From an uncultured Oscillospiraceae bacterium (lineage in GTDB: Bacteria > Bacillota > Clostridia > Oscillospirales > Oscillospiraceae), in the NCBI GenBank assembly GCA_944385545.1, contig CALWXQ010000005.1, forward strand, positions 1 through 55,121: 55,121 nucleotides of DNA. The letters run 5' to 3'. A program made the translations under genes and the position numbers. How positions within the stretch are numbered: position 1 is the first letter of the stretch; each line of letters opens with the position of its first letter. Positions 33,062 to 41,568 of the stretch are shown piece after piece. The notes under the pieces are model-generated. The model had not been told where the DNA came from, ran no database searches, and saw only the letters and a list, made by a program, of their open reading frames with translations.

Positions 33062-34480
33062 ATGACAGCTTCTCCCTCCAGGCAGGATGAATCCTTTCGC
33101 CGGTATGCCCTGGAAGCGCCGGTGCTGCGGGTGCTGCTGAGCACCTGCGGCCCTCTGGCCCTGTTCCAGGCCCTTCAGAACATTTTCAAGATCCTGGATT
33201 CTTTGATGGCTTCCCACATCGGCGCGGACGCGGTGTCCGCCGTGTCCTGTCTGAGCCAGATCACCCTGATGATCACCGCCCTTGGCTCGGGACTGGCGGT
33301 GGGCGGCAGCATCAAAATCTCCGAAGCCTATGGCCGGGGGGATTACCAGGCGGTGCGCAAGCGGGTGGCGGCGGTATACACCCTGGCGGTACTGGCCAGT
33401 CTGGCGGTGGCGCTGACCCTGATTCCCTTTGCCGAAGGTTTTCTGCGGCTGCTCCGCACCCCGGAGGATCTGATTGCCGCAGGAGCCGGGTATTTCCGGG
33501 TGGAAATCCTGACCCTGGTGATCCAGTTCTTCAATACCGTCTATATCGCCATTGAACGCAGCCGGGGCCACGCCAAAAAGATCCTGGCCCTGAACATGAC
33601 CGTGGTGGTGGTGAAGCTGGGCCTTTCCGCCTTCTTTGTCTACGTACTGGAAAGCGGCCTGATGATGATCGCCGTGGCGACCCTGATCGGCCAGGGACTG
33701 ATGCTGTGCTACGCCTTGGCCTCCATGCACGGCGACGAGGGGATCTTCCGTCCCGCGCTGGCCGACGCCCGGCTGAAGCAGGAGATCGTCCGGCCCATTT
33801 TGCAGCTGTCTTACCCCATTGCCGCGGAAAAGATGCTGTTTGCCGCGGGAAAGGTCATTATCAACTCCATGTCCGGACTGTATGGGGCCTTAACCGTTGG
33901 CGCGCTGGGGATCTCCAACAACATCGGCGGTCTGACCACCTCCTGGCACATGGGCTTTACCGACGGGGCCGCGCCCCTGATCAGCCAGAACCGGGGCGCG
34001 GAAAAATACCGCCGGACCATCACCATTTATTTCTGGCTGGTGGCGGTGAATGGATTCATCGGCCTGGCGGGACTGGCGCTGGTGTCCCAGTGTCTGCCCT
34101 TCCTGGCCCGGATCTTCGCCCAATCCAAAAACGCCTTTGACCAGGGCTTCTGCGACGCCATTATCGCCATCCACCGTTGGGAAATGGTGGGCTATGTGAC
34201 CCTGGGCATCAATTCCGCCACCGTGGCCCTGCTTATGGGCTACGGTCATACCAAGCTGACCATGGCGCTGAACGTCTCCCGGGTGTTTGTGTTCCGGGTG
34301 CCGGTGCTGTGGGCCTTTCAGAATTTTACGTCCCTGGGTCAGGAGGCGGTGGGCATGACCATGATGGTCAGCAACGTGTCCACCGGTCTGATGGCCATTC
34401 TGGTGGTGATCCCGGTGCTCCGGAGGATCCGCCGTCTGGCCGGAGAACAGGAATCGGAAACCATGCCGCAAGGCAAATGA
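33062..34480 (+). CDS. MATE-family efflux transporter inside uronate operon
   Basis: A 472-residue MATE transporter with about 12 membrane segments and the family signature around LFQALQNIFKILDSLMASHI and IGADAVSAVSCLSQI. It probably exports a compound in exchange for Na+ or H+. The ATG at 33062 follows GGAGG at a slightly long distance, and an upstream in-frame start at 33032 is less likely. It stands 19 bp after uxaA and 19 bp before uxaC, clearly within the operon, where a MATE pump is not expected. It may export a toxic intermediate or an unrelated compound. Confidence 0.88.
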   Translation: MTASPSRQDESFRRYALEAPVLRVLLSTCGPLALFQALQNIFKILDSLMASHIGADAVSAVSCLSQITLMITALGSGLAVGGSIKISEAYGRGDYQAVRKRVAAVYTLAVLASLAVALTLIPFAEGFLRLLRTPEDLIAAGAGYFRVEILTLVIQFFNTVYIAIERSRGHAKKILALNMTVVVVKLGLSAFFVYVLESGLMMIAVATLIGQGLMLCYALASMHGDEGIFRPALADARLKQEIVRPILQLSYPIAAEKMLFAAGKVIINSMSGLYGALTVGALGISNNIGGLTTSWHMGFTDGAAPLISQNRGAEKYRRTITIYFWLVAVNGFIGLAGLALVSQCLPFLARIFAQSKNAFDQGFCDAIIAIHRWEMVGYVTLGINSATVALLMGYGHTKLTMALNVSRVFVFRVPVLWAFQNFTSLGQEAVGMTMMVSNVSTGLMAILVVIPVLRRIRRLAGEQESETMPQGK

Positions 34481-34499
34481 ATACAGGGAGGAATGAACC

Positions 34500-35918
34500 A
34501 TGACCCCATTTATGAATCAGGATTTCCTGCTGAAATCCGAAACCGCCAAGGTGCTCTACCACGAACATGCGGAGAAAATGCCCATCATCGACTACCACTG
34601 CCACATCAACCCCATGGAGATCTATGAGGACAAACGCTACGACACCATTACCGAGGTCTGGCTGGGCGGCGACCACTACAAGTGGCGGGCCATGCGCTCC
34701 TGCGGCGTGGCGGAATATTATATCACCGGCGACGCCACCCCGGCGGAAAAGTTCCAGAAGTGGGGCGAGACGATGCCCAACCTCATCGGCAACCCCCTGT
34801 ATCACTGGACCCATCTGGAACTGCAGCGGTATTTCGGCATTACCGAGCCTCTCACCGGGGACAATGCCATGGAGATCTACGAGAAGTGCAACGCCATCCT
34901 GCGCCAGCCGGATATGTCCGTACGGGGCATCATCCGCAAGTCCAATGTGAAGCTGATCTGCACCACCGACGATCCTGTGGACGATCTGAAGGCCCATGAG
35001 CTGCTGGCCGCCGATCCCACGGCTCCCGCCGTGGTGCTTCCCGCCTTCCGGCCGGACAAGGCCATGCGGGCAGACAAGGCTACCTTCCCTGCCTACCTGA
35101 GCCAGCTGGAGCAGGTGGTGGGCTATCCCATCCATACCATGGCGGACATGCGCAAGGCCCTGGTGGATCGTATCGACTACTTTGAAAAGCGGGGCTGCCG
35201 GGTCAGCGATCATGCCCTGGACTACTGCTTCTGCGTGGAAGCCACGGAGGAAGAACTGGACGCCATTCTGGCAAAGGCCAAGTCCGGCCAGGGCATCACC
35301 TGGGACGAGCAGCTGGCCTACCACACCGCCCTGCTCATCGCCGTGGGCAAAGAATACTGCCGCCGGGACTGGGTCTGCCAGTACCACTTCGGCTGCCTGC
35401 GGGATAATTCCGCCAAGATGTTCCGCAAGCTGGGGCCGGACACCGGCTTCGACTCCATGAACGACGCCGCCAACGCCGTGGGCCTGGCCAAGCTGCTATG
35501 CAAGCTGGAGGAGGAAGGCGGCCTGGGCAAGACCATCCTCTACTCCCTGAACCCGGCGGACAACGGCATCATCGGAACCATTATGGGCGGCTTCCAGACC
35601 GACAGCCCCATTCCCGGCAAGATCCAGCAAGGCTCCGCCTGGTGGTTCAATGACCACAAGCCCGGCATGGAGGCCCAGATGATCAGCCTGATGAGCCTGG
35701 GCGCCATGGGCAGCTTCAACGGCATGCTCACCGACTCCCGCTCCTTCCTCAGCTACACCCGCCACGAGTACTTCCGCCGGATCCTGTGCAACCTGTTCGG
35801 CCAGATGGTGGAGGATGGGGAGTATCCCGCTGACAGGAAGGCCCTGGGCGCTATGGTGGAGAACATCAGCTACAACAATACACTGCGCTACTTCCGCTTT
35901 GACGAACTGCTGAAGTGA
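34500..35918 (+). CDS. uxaC: Glucuronate/galacturonate isomerase
   Basis: A 472-residue UxaC, essentially the length of the Bacillus enzyme. It isomerises D-galacturonate to tagaturonate, and glucuronate to fructuronate. The amidohydrolase-fold metal motif DYHCHINP lies at about 31-38. Later family motifs include CTTDDPVDD, FGCLRDNSAKMFRKLG and DSRSFLSYTRHEYFRRILC. AGGGAGG precedes the ATG. It supplies the first step for UxaB and UxaA. A terminator follows the stop codon. Confidence 0.95.
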   Translation: MTPFMNQDFLLKSETAKVLYHEHAEKMPIIDYHCHINPMEIYEDKRYDTITEVWLGGDHYKWRAMRSCGVAEYYITGDATPAEKFQKWGETMPNLIGNPLYHWTHLELQRYFGITEPLTGDNAMEIYEKCNAILRQPDMSVRGIIRKSNVKLICTTDDPVDDLKAHELLAADPTAPAVVLPAFRPDKAMRADKATFPAYLSQLEQVVGYPIHTMADMRKALVDRIDYFEKRGCRVSDHALDYCFCVEATEEELDAILAKAKSGQGITWDEQLAYHTALLIAVGKEYCRRDWVCQYHFGCLRDNSAKMFRKLGPDTGFDSMNDAANAVGLAKLLCKLEEEGGLGKTILYSLNPADNGIIGTIMGGFQTDSPIPGKIQQGSAWWFNDHKPGMEAQMISLMSLGAMGSFNGMLTDSRSFLSYTRHEYFRRILCNLFGQMVEDGEYPADRKALGAMVENISYNNTLRYFRFDELLK

Positions 35919-35924
35919 TCTTCC

Positions 35925-35959
35925 GAGGCGGCTTCTTCGGAGGCCGCCTCTTTGATTTT
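35925..35959 (+). terminator. Terminator after uxaC
   Basis: An 8-bp stem, GAGGCGGC (35925-35932) with GCCGCCTC (35943-35950), is followed by TTTGATTTT. It probably attenuates rather than fully stops reading into the esterase gene, which has no clear promoter of its own. Confidence 0.65.
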
Positions 35960-35983
35960 GCACCAAAGAAGGGAACATCCGTT

Positions 35984-36643
35984 ATGCCTGTGATCCATTA
36001 CATCGGGGACAGCACCGTGGCTCGGAACAACATTTATTCCTATCCTCAGACCGGTATGTCCCAGGGACTGCACCTGTATATTCGCTCCGACGTGCCCATT
36101 CGCAGCTACGCCAAGAACGGCCGCAGCACCAAGTCCTTCCTGGACGAGGGCCGGTTTGCTCCGGTGGCGGAGGCTATGAAGCCGGGAGATCTGCTGCTGA
36201 TCCAGTTCGGCCACAACGACGAGAAGGCGGATCCGGCCCGGCATACCGACCCGGACACCACCTTTCGGGAGAATCTGCTGCGCTTTATCCAGGCGGCGCA
36301 AAGGGCAGGCGCCCTTCCGGTGCTGATTACCCCCATTGCCCGGCGGCTGTTTGACCAAGCCGGGGCCTTCCTGCCGGGCAGCCACGGCGCCTACCCGGCG
36401 GCGGTGAAACAGCTGGGGCAGGAGACCGGCGTGCCGGTAATCGACCTGACCGCTGTGACGGAGGCCTTCCTGGCGGAGCTGGGGGACGAAGCCAGCAAGC
36501 CCCTGTTCGTCTGGCCGAAGGACAATACCCACCTAAAGCCCGAGGGAGCCGTAAAAATGGCGGGCTTTTTGGCCCGGGGGCTGGAGGCCCTGGGAGCGCC
36601 CTATGCCGACCTGCTCACCACCGAGGAAGACGGGGCGGGCTGA
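35984..36643 (+). CDS. SGNH esterase, rhamnogalacturonan acetylesterase-like
   Basis: A 219-residue SGNH/GDSL hydrolase with all four blocks: GDSTVAR (Ser at about 10), KNGRSTKSF (Gly of block II), GHND (about 76-79) and DNTHL (Asp at about 180, His at 183). The family includes YesT and the rhamnogalacturonan acetylesterases. It lacks a signal peptide and would remove acetyl groups from imported rhamnogalacturonan fragments. The start at 35984 follows GAAGGGA; upstream in-frame sequence would run through the terminator. Confidence 0.88.
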   Translation: MPVIHYIGDSTVARNNIYSYPQTGMSQGLHLYIRSDVPIRSYAKNGRSTKSFLDEGRFAPVAEAMKPGDLLLIQFGHNDEKADPARHTDPDTTFRENLLRFIQAAQRAGALPVLITPIARRLFDQAGAFLPGSHGAYPAAVKQLGQETGVPVIDLTAVTEAFLAELGDEASKPLFVWPKDNTHLKPEGAVKMAGFLARGLEALGAPYADLLTTEEDGAG

Positions 36644-36646
36644 AGC

Positions 36647-36692
36647 GGAAAACCGCCCCGTCCGGAACATTCCGGGGCAGGGGCGGTTTCCC
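36647..36692 (+). terminator. Hairpin after the SGNH esterase gene
   Basis: A 12-bp stem, GAAAACCGCCCC at 36648 with GGGGCGGTTTCC at 36680, encloses a second small stem (TCCGGAACATTCCGG). A T-run is weak, so termination is likely but not certain. Confidence 0.5.
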
Positions 36693-36739
36693 TTGCCGGG
36701 CCGGCCCGGGAAAGAATGGTATGAAAGGAGCGGATCAAA

Positions 36740-37498
36740 ATGAAAATCGCGGTAATCACCGGCGCGTCCTCCGGGATGGGCCGGGAATTTGTATATGCCC
36801 TGGATCGGGAGGAGGAATTTGACGAGCTGTGGGTCATTGCCCGCCGGGAGGAGCGGCTCCAGGCTCTGCGGCAGCGCTGCCGGGGGAGGGTGCGGCCCAT
36901 TGTGCTGGATCTGCAAAGCCGGGAGAGCTGCCGGGCCTACCAGGCTCTGCTGGCGGAAGAGAAGCCGGAGGTGGCAGTCCTGGTCAACGGGGCGGGATTT
37001 GGCCTGTTCGGCGTCTTTGCGCAGATGGATCTGGACAGGCAGCTGGATATCATCGACCTGAACGCCCGGGCCTTGACGGCCATGTGCCATGTGACCGTCC
37101 CCTACATGAGCCGGGGCGGCCGGATCTATAATCTGGGTTCCATGTCCTCCTGGCAGCCGGTGCCCTATATCAACGTTTACGGCGCCTCCAAGGCCTATGT
37201 GCTTAGCTTTTCCCGGGCGCTGGGGGTGGAGCTGAAGGACAAGGGGATCCGGGTCATGGCGGTGTGCCCGGGGTGGATCAAAACCGAGTTTTTCGACCAC
37301 GCGGTGCGCGACGATACCATCCGCTATTATAACCGCTACTACACGGCGCAGCAAGTGGTGGACAAAGCGCTGAAGGATATGAAGAAGGGAAAGACCGTCT
37401 CGGTGCTGGGGCTGCCTGAGCGGGTTCAGGTATTGCTGGTGAAGCACCTGCCGGTGGGCCTGGTGATGAAGACCTGGTGCCGTCAGCAGGGGAAGTAA
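36740..37498 (+). CDS. Short-chain dehydrogenase of unknown substrate
   Basis: A 252-residue classical SDR with TGASSGMGREF (cofactor site), NGAGFGLFG, the catalytic Ser in GSMSSWQPVP, YGASKAY (catalytic Tyr and Lys) and CPGWIKTEF. It resembles the DltE/YqjQ-type SDRs of Firmicutes. The C-terminal 30 residues are basic and hydrophobic (KHLPVGLVMKTW), possibly touching the membrane. AAAGGAG precedes the ATG. It lies between two terminator-like hairpins, outside the pectin operons, so a link to uronate metabolism is not indicated. Confidence 0.85.
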   Translation: MKIAVITGASSGMGREFVYALDREEEFDELWVIARREERLQALRQRCRGRVRPIVLDLQSRESCRAYQALLAEEKPEVAVLVNGAGFGLFGVFAQMDLDRQLDIIDLNARALTAMCHVTVPYMSRGGRIYNLGSMSSWQPVPYINVYGASKAYVLSFSRALGVELKDKGIRVMAVCPGWIKTEFFDHAVRDDTIRYYNRYYTAQQVVDKALKDMKKGKTVSVLGLPERVQVLLVKHLPVGLVMKTWCRQQGK

Positions 37499-37547
37499 CC
37501 ATCTGCGGAAAAGCGCCGAGAATTTTCGACTTTTCTTTCCAAAAGGG

Positions 37548-37576
37548 TTGCGCTTTCACCCGGGGTGGGATACAAT
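37548..37576 (+). promoter_or_regulatory. Promoter of the AI-2E-type permease gene
   Basis: TTGCGC (37548-37553), 17 bp and TACAAT (37571-37576) lie about 50 bp before the start codon. Confidence 0.7.
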
Positions 37577-37625
37577 GAAAGAAAGCTGCCTGTGACAAAA
37601 GCCGGCTTGGTAGGGAGAAGAATCT

Positions 37626-38699
37626 ATGGATTACGAAAAGAGAAAAAGAAGCCTGGTGAACGTGGCCTTCGGCGGCATGATCCTCCTGGCGGTGTACTTG
37701 GCGATCAAATATGTCTTCGGGCTGATGACGCCGTTCCTGCTGGCGTTCATCTTTGCCTATGTGCTCCATCGGCCGGCGGTATGGATCGCCGGGAAGGCCG
37801 GTGTGGCATATAAGCCCATGGCGCTGATCCTGGTGCTGCTGTTTTACTGTGTCATTGTCCTGCTGGCGGCGCTTCTGGGGGCCAACCTGGTGAGCAATAC
37901 CATCAAGCTGGTGTCCGCTCTGCCGGAATTCTATACCACGAAGATCGTTCCGGCCCTCAGCTCGCTGTTCAATCGGATGGAGCAGGCGCTGTCGGGACTG
38001 GATCCCGTGATTCTGGAGGGACTGAATACCCTGGGAGATCGGTATGTGGAGACGCTGGGGCAGATGGTGTCCAGCATTTCCATGGAACTGGTAAGCCTTC
38101 TGTCCGGCTTGGCGTCCTCTCTGCCTGCCTTGTTTGTGAAGATTGTGCTGATGATCATCTCCACCTTCTTCATCGCCGGGGACTATGACCATCTTATGGG
38201 CTTTGCCGCCCGGCAGCTTCCCGCCAAGGCCAAGGCGCTGATCCGGCAGATCAACGCCTATGTGGTGGGCACCCTGCTGGTGTGCATCCGTTCCTATCTT
38301 CTGATTATGTCCATTACCTTCGTGGAGCTGGCGGTGGGGCTGACCGTTCTGAGGATCCCCTATTCCGTGCTCATTGCCCTGTTGATCTCAGTCTTTGACA
38401 TCCTTCCGGTGCTGGGAACCGGCGGCATCATGATCCCCTGGGTGGTGATTGATGTGATCCTGGGCAATTACTCCCTGGCTTTGGGACTGCTGGTGCTGTA
38501 CCTGATCATTACCGTGATCCGCAACATCATCGAGCCGAAAATCGTAGGCAAGCAGATCGGTCTGCATCCGGTGATCACGCTGGCCAGCATGTTCGTAGGG
38601 GTGCAGCTGCTGGGAGTCTGGGGCCTGTTCGGCTTCCCCATCGGCCTGTCCCTGCTGCGCCACCTGAACGATACCGGCACGGTGAAAATATTCCGCTAA
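37626..38699 (+). CDS. AI-2E family transporter
   Basis: A 357-residue membrane protein of the AI-2E/PerM-type family, with about eight segments in the usual pattern. Two segments lie near the N-terminus, then a roughly 90-residue amphipathic region (about 75-160), then six segments with the family motif IPYSVLIALLISVFDILPVLGTGG and NIIEPKIVGKQIGLHP. Members have been linked to autoinducer export, Na+/H+ exchange and other roles, so the substrate is open. It has its own promoter and a strong terminator, so it is a single-gene unit. Confidence 0.9.
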   Translation: MDYEKRKRSLVNVAFGGMILLAVYLAIKYVFGLMTPFLLAFIFAYVLHRPAVWIAGKAGVAYKPMALILVLLFYCVIVLLAALLGANLVSNTIKLVSALPEFYTTKIVPALSSLFNRMEQALSGLDPVILEGLNTLGDRYVETLGQMVSSISMELVSLLSGLASSLPALFVKIVLMIISTFFIAGDYDHLMGFAARQLPAKAKALIRQINAYVVGTLLVCIRSYLLIMSITFVELAVGLTVLRIPYSVLIALLISVFDILPVLGTGGIMIPWVVIDVILGNYSLALGLLVLYLIITVIRNIIEPKIVGKQIGLHPVITLASMFVGVQLLGVWGLFGFPIGLSLLRHLNDTGTVKIFR

Positions 38700-38705
38700 G
38701 TCCAT

Positions 38706-38755
38706 AACAGGGGTTGGAGACGTCCCGCTTGGAGACGATCCCAACCCCTGTTTGC
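38706..38755 (+). terminator. Terminator after the AI-2E-type permease gene
   Basis: A 12-bp stem, AACAGGGGTTGG (38706-38717) with CCAACCCCTGTT (38741-38752), is followed by a short T-run. The 9-base segment TTGGAGACG occurs twice around the loop. Confidence 0.75.
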
Positions 38756-38813
38756 AGTCCGGAGAGGAGAATGGGCTAGCTCCGCCTGTCCCATAAAATG
38801 TCCCTCGGAACCC

Positions 38814-38842
38814 TCGACGAATGCCGCCGGTTGTGGTACAAT
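38814..38842 (+). promoter_or_regulatory. Promoter of the GTPase-nuclease fusion gene
   Basis: TCGACG (38814-38819), 17 bp and TACAAT (38837-38842), with TGG before the -10 acting as an extended -10. It lies about 35 bp before the start codon. The 5' leader is too short for the long attenuator found before tet(M), and none was seen. Confidence 0.6.
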
Positions 38843-38875
38843 ACCCCCAGTATGTTCAACACAAGGAGGCCGCCC

Positions 38876-41422
38876 ATGGGAGAACAGGCGCATCAACCGA
38901 ACAAAAGACCGCTGTGCGTCGGTCTGCTGGCCCATGTGGACGCGGGGAAGACCACCCTCAGCGAAGGGCTGCTGTATGTCAGCGGGGTCAGACGTACCTT
39001 GGGGCGGGTGGATCATCAGGACGCCTACCTGGACAGCCACGCGCTGGAGCGAGCCAGGGGGATCACCATTTTCAGCAAGCAGGCCGTTTTGACCACCCCC
39101 ACCCGGGAGATCACCCTGGTGGATACTCCGGGCCACGTGGACTTCGCGCCGGAGACGGAGCGGGTCATGCCGGTGCTGGACTGCGCCGTGCTGGTGATCA
39201 GCGGCGCCGACGGCGTCCAGGCCCATACCATGACCTTGTGGCATTTGCTGAAGCGCTACGGCGTGCCGGTTGTTCTGTTCATCAACAAAATGGATCTGCC
39301 GGGGGCGCAGAAGCAGGCCCTGCTTGCCCAGCTCCAGGAGCAGCTGTCAGCAGGGTGCGTGGATTTCGGGGAAAGCTATGCCGCCGTTGTGGAAAATGCC
39401 GCCCTCTGCGACGAGGCGCTGCTGGACATGTATTTGCAGACCGGCGTGGTTACCCCCGGGAACCTCCGGGGGCTGGTCGCCGGAAGGAAGCTGTTCCCCT
39501 GCGTCTTCGGCTCCGCGCTGCGGCTGGAGGGAGTGCGGACGCTGCTGGAGGTGCTGGAGGACTATGCCCCGGAACCCGTCTACCCCCGAACCTTTGCCGC
39601 CCGGGTGTACAAGATTTCCCGGGATGCCCAGGGCAACCGGCTGACCTGGCTGAAGGTCACCGGCGGCACCCTCCGGGTACGGGCTTCCATAGGCTACGCT
39701 GACCCAACGGGAGAACGGCTGGAGGAGAAGGCGGCGCAGCTGCGCCGGTATTCCGGGGAGAAATTTACCCCGGCGGAGGAGATTCTCCCCGGACAGCTGG
39801 CGGCAGTCACCGGCTTGACCCGAACCTATGCCGGTCAGGCCCTGGGGGCGGAAGGGACGGATCTTTCCTGGGTGGTGGAGCCGGTGATGACCTACCGGGT
39901 CAGCTTGCCCCCAGGGACGGATCCCGCCCAGGCGCTGCCAAAGCTGCGGCTGCTGGAGGAGGAAGAGCCTCAGCTGAAGCTGCTGTGGGAAAAAGAGCAG
40001 ATTCACGCCCAGATCATGGGCCAGGTGCAGTTGGAGATTCTTCGGAGTCTGGCCCGGGAACGGCTGGGGCTGGAGGTGTCTTTGGACAAGCCCCGGATTT
40101 TTTACAAGGAGACCATTGAAAACACCGTGGAAGGGGTGGGGCATTTTGAGCCTCTGCGCCATTATGCCGAGGTGCATCTGCTGCTGGAGCCGCTGCCCCA
40201 GGGCAGCGGGCTGGTATTCGAAACGGTTTGCCCCACGGATGTGCTGGAGGGGAACTACCAGCGGCTGATTCTGACCCATTTGGGGGAGAAGATCCACCGG
40301 GGGGTGCTCACCGGGGCGCCGGTGACGGATATGAAGATCACCCTCCTGGCGGGCAAGGCCCACCTGAAGCATACAGAAGGCGGGGATTTCCGCCAGGCAA
40401 CCTACCGGGCGGTGCGCCAGGGACTGATGCAGGCCCGCAGCCGTCTGTTGGAGCCTTGGTATGACTTCGTGCTGACAGTGCCCACGGAGCAGATCGGCCG
40501 GGCCATCACCGACGTCCGGGCCATGGGCGGCGAGTTCCAGGCGCCCCGGGACCGGGGCGGGCTCAGCACCCTCACAGGCACAGTCCCCGCCGCCCAGGTG
40601 CAGGACTACGCTCAGACGGTGGCGGCCTATACCGGAGGCCGGGGACGGCTTCAGCTATCCTTCCGGGGCTACCTGCCCTGTCACAACCAGGAGGATGTAA
40701 TCCGGGAGACCGGCTATGATCCGGAGGCGGACGTGGAGAACACCCCGGACTCGGTATTCTGCGCCCACGGAGGCGGCTTCAACGTCAAGTGGGATCGGGT
40801 CAAGGAGTATATGCACCTGGAAAGCGGCCTAAAGGAGGAGAAGGCTCCGGCCATTCTCACCAGAAACCTCTCCCTGGAGGACAAGGAGCTGGAGAAAATC
40901 ATGGAGCGGGAATTCGGCCCCATCCGCCGCCCCCAGTATGGGGTGAAGGCCCGGGAGCATCCGGCTACCCAGGAGATCGCCATCCATCCGCCCCGGGAGA
41001 AATGCCTGATCGTGGACGGCTACAATGTGATCTTTGCCTGGGAAGATCTGGCGGCATTGGCCAAGGCGGATCTGGACGCGGCCAGGCGGCAGCTATGCGA
41101 CTGGCTTTCCAGCTACGCCGGATTTACCCAGTGCCGCCTGGTGCTGGTCTTCGACGGCTACAAGCAGAAGGGGAACCCGGGACAGAAAGACAGCTTCCAC
41201 AATATCCAGGTGGTCTACACCAAGGAGGGGCAAACGGCCGACGCGTATATCGAAGCCCTGGCAGGGCAGATCGGCAAGAACGCGGCGGTTCGGGTGGCTA
41301 CCTCCGACGCCTTGGTGCAGATGTCCGCCTTCCGCAGCGGTGTGCTGCGGGTATCCGCCCGGGAGCTGCGCCAGGAGCTGGAGGAAGCCCGGAAGGATAT
41401 GCAGGCTCACAGTGAACAATAG
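38876..41422 (+). CDS. Tet(M)-like ribosomal GTPase fused to Rae1/YacP-type NYN nuclease
   Basis: An 848-residue protein with two parts. Residues 1 to about 650 form a translational GTPase of the ribosomal-protection type: AHVDAGKTT (19-27), RGITIF, DTPGHVDF (about 82-89), NKMD (about 136) and the EF-G-like domains ending in VFCAHGGGF near 640. After a charged linker, residues about 707-845 match the Rae1/YacP NYN endonuclease: CLIVDGYNVIFAW, LVLVFDGYKQKG, VVYTKEGQTADAYIE, VATSD and VSARELRQEL, with the acidic residues intact. Rae1 of Bacillus cuts mRNA in the ribosomal A site. Joining both in one chain suggests ribosome rescue or stress response. Tetracycline resistance is possible but not shown. 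AAGGAGG before the ATG at 38876 decides the start. Confidence 0.88.
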   Translation: MGEQAHQPNKRPLCVGLLAHVDAGKTTLSEGLLYVSGVRRTLGRVDHQDAYLDSHALERARGITIFSKQAVLTTPTREITLVDTPGHVDFAPETERVMPVLDCAVLVISGADGVQAHTMTLWHLLKRYGVPVVLFINKMDLPGAQKQALLAQLQEQLSAGCVDFGESYAAVVENAALCDEALLDMYLQTGVVTPGNLRGLVAGRKLFPCVFGSALRLEGVRTLLEVLEDYAPEPVYPRTFAARVYKISRDAQGNRLTWLKVTGGTLRVRASIGYADPTGERLEEKAAQLRRYSGEKFTPAEEILPGQLAAVTGLTRTYAGQALGAEGTDLSWVVEPVMTYRVSLPPGTDPAQALPKLRLLEEEEPQLKLLWEKEQIHAQIMGQVQLEILRSLARERLGLEVSLDKPRIFYKETIENTVEGVGHFEPLRHYAEVHLLLEPLPQGSGLVFETVCPTDVLEGNYQRLILTHLGEKIHRGVLTGAPVTDMKITLLAGKAHLKHTEGGDFRQATYRAVRQGLMQARSRLLEPWYDFVLTVPTEQIGRAITDVRAMGGEFQAPRDRGGLSTLTGTVPAAQVQDYAQTVAAYTGGRGRLQLSFRGYLPCHNQEDVIRETGYDPEADVENTPDSVFCAHGGGFNVKWDRVKEYMHLESGLKEEKAPAILTRNLSLEDKELEKIMEREFGPIRRPQYGVKAREHPATQEIAIHPPREKCLIVDGYNVIFAWEDLAALAKADLDAARRQLCDWLSSYAGFTQCRLVLVFDGYKQKGNPGQKDSFHNIQVVYTKEGQTADAYIEALAGQIGKNAAVRVATSDALVQMSAFRSGVLRVSARELRQELEEARKDMQAHSEQ

Positions 41423-41500
41423 GAACCGCTGAATCCATCGCCTTCGGCTGAATCCGGAATCTCCCGGCGTCAGTTCGTTCCGATTTCGTCAGAGGTTCCT
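41421..41500. repeat. Interspersed palindrome, copy 6, internally deleted
   Basis: An 80-bp copy lying directly after the stop of the fusion gene. The ends AGGAACCGCTGAATC and GTCAGAGGTTCCT still pair, and CGCCTTCGGCTGAATCCGG is retained, but the central hairpin with CCCCATCCG is missing. Confidence 0.7.
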
Positions 41501-41531
41501 GAGAAGCATCTTCCCTTTTCCGCTGAGATTT

Positions 41532-41539
41532 GGTATAAT
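41532..41539 (+). promoter_or_regulatory. Extended -10 promoter of the PsiE-like gene
   Basis: TGGTATAAT gives a perfect -10 (41534-41539) with an extended TG. No convincing -35 was seen. The start codon is 30 bp downstream. Confidence 0.55.
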
Positions 41540-41568
41540 AGAAGCATTCCAACAAGGGAGGACATTCT

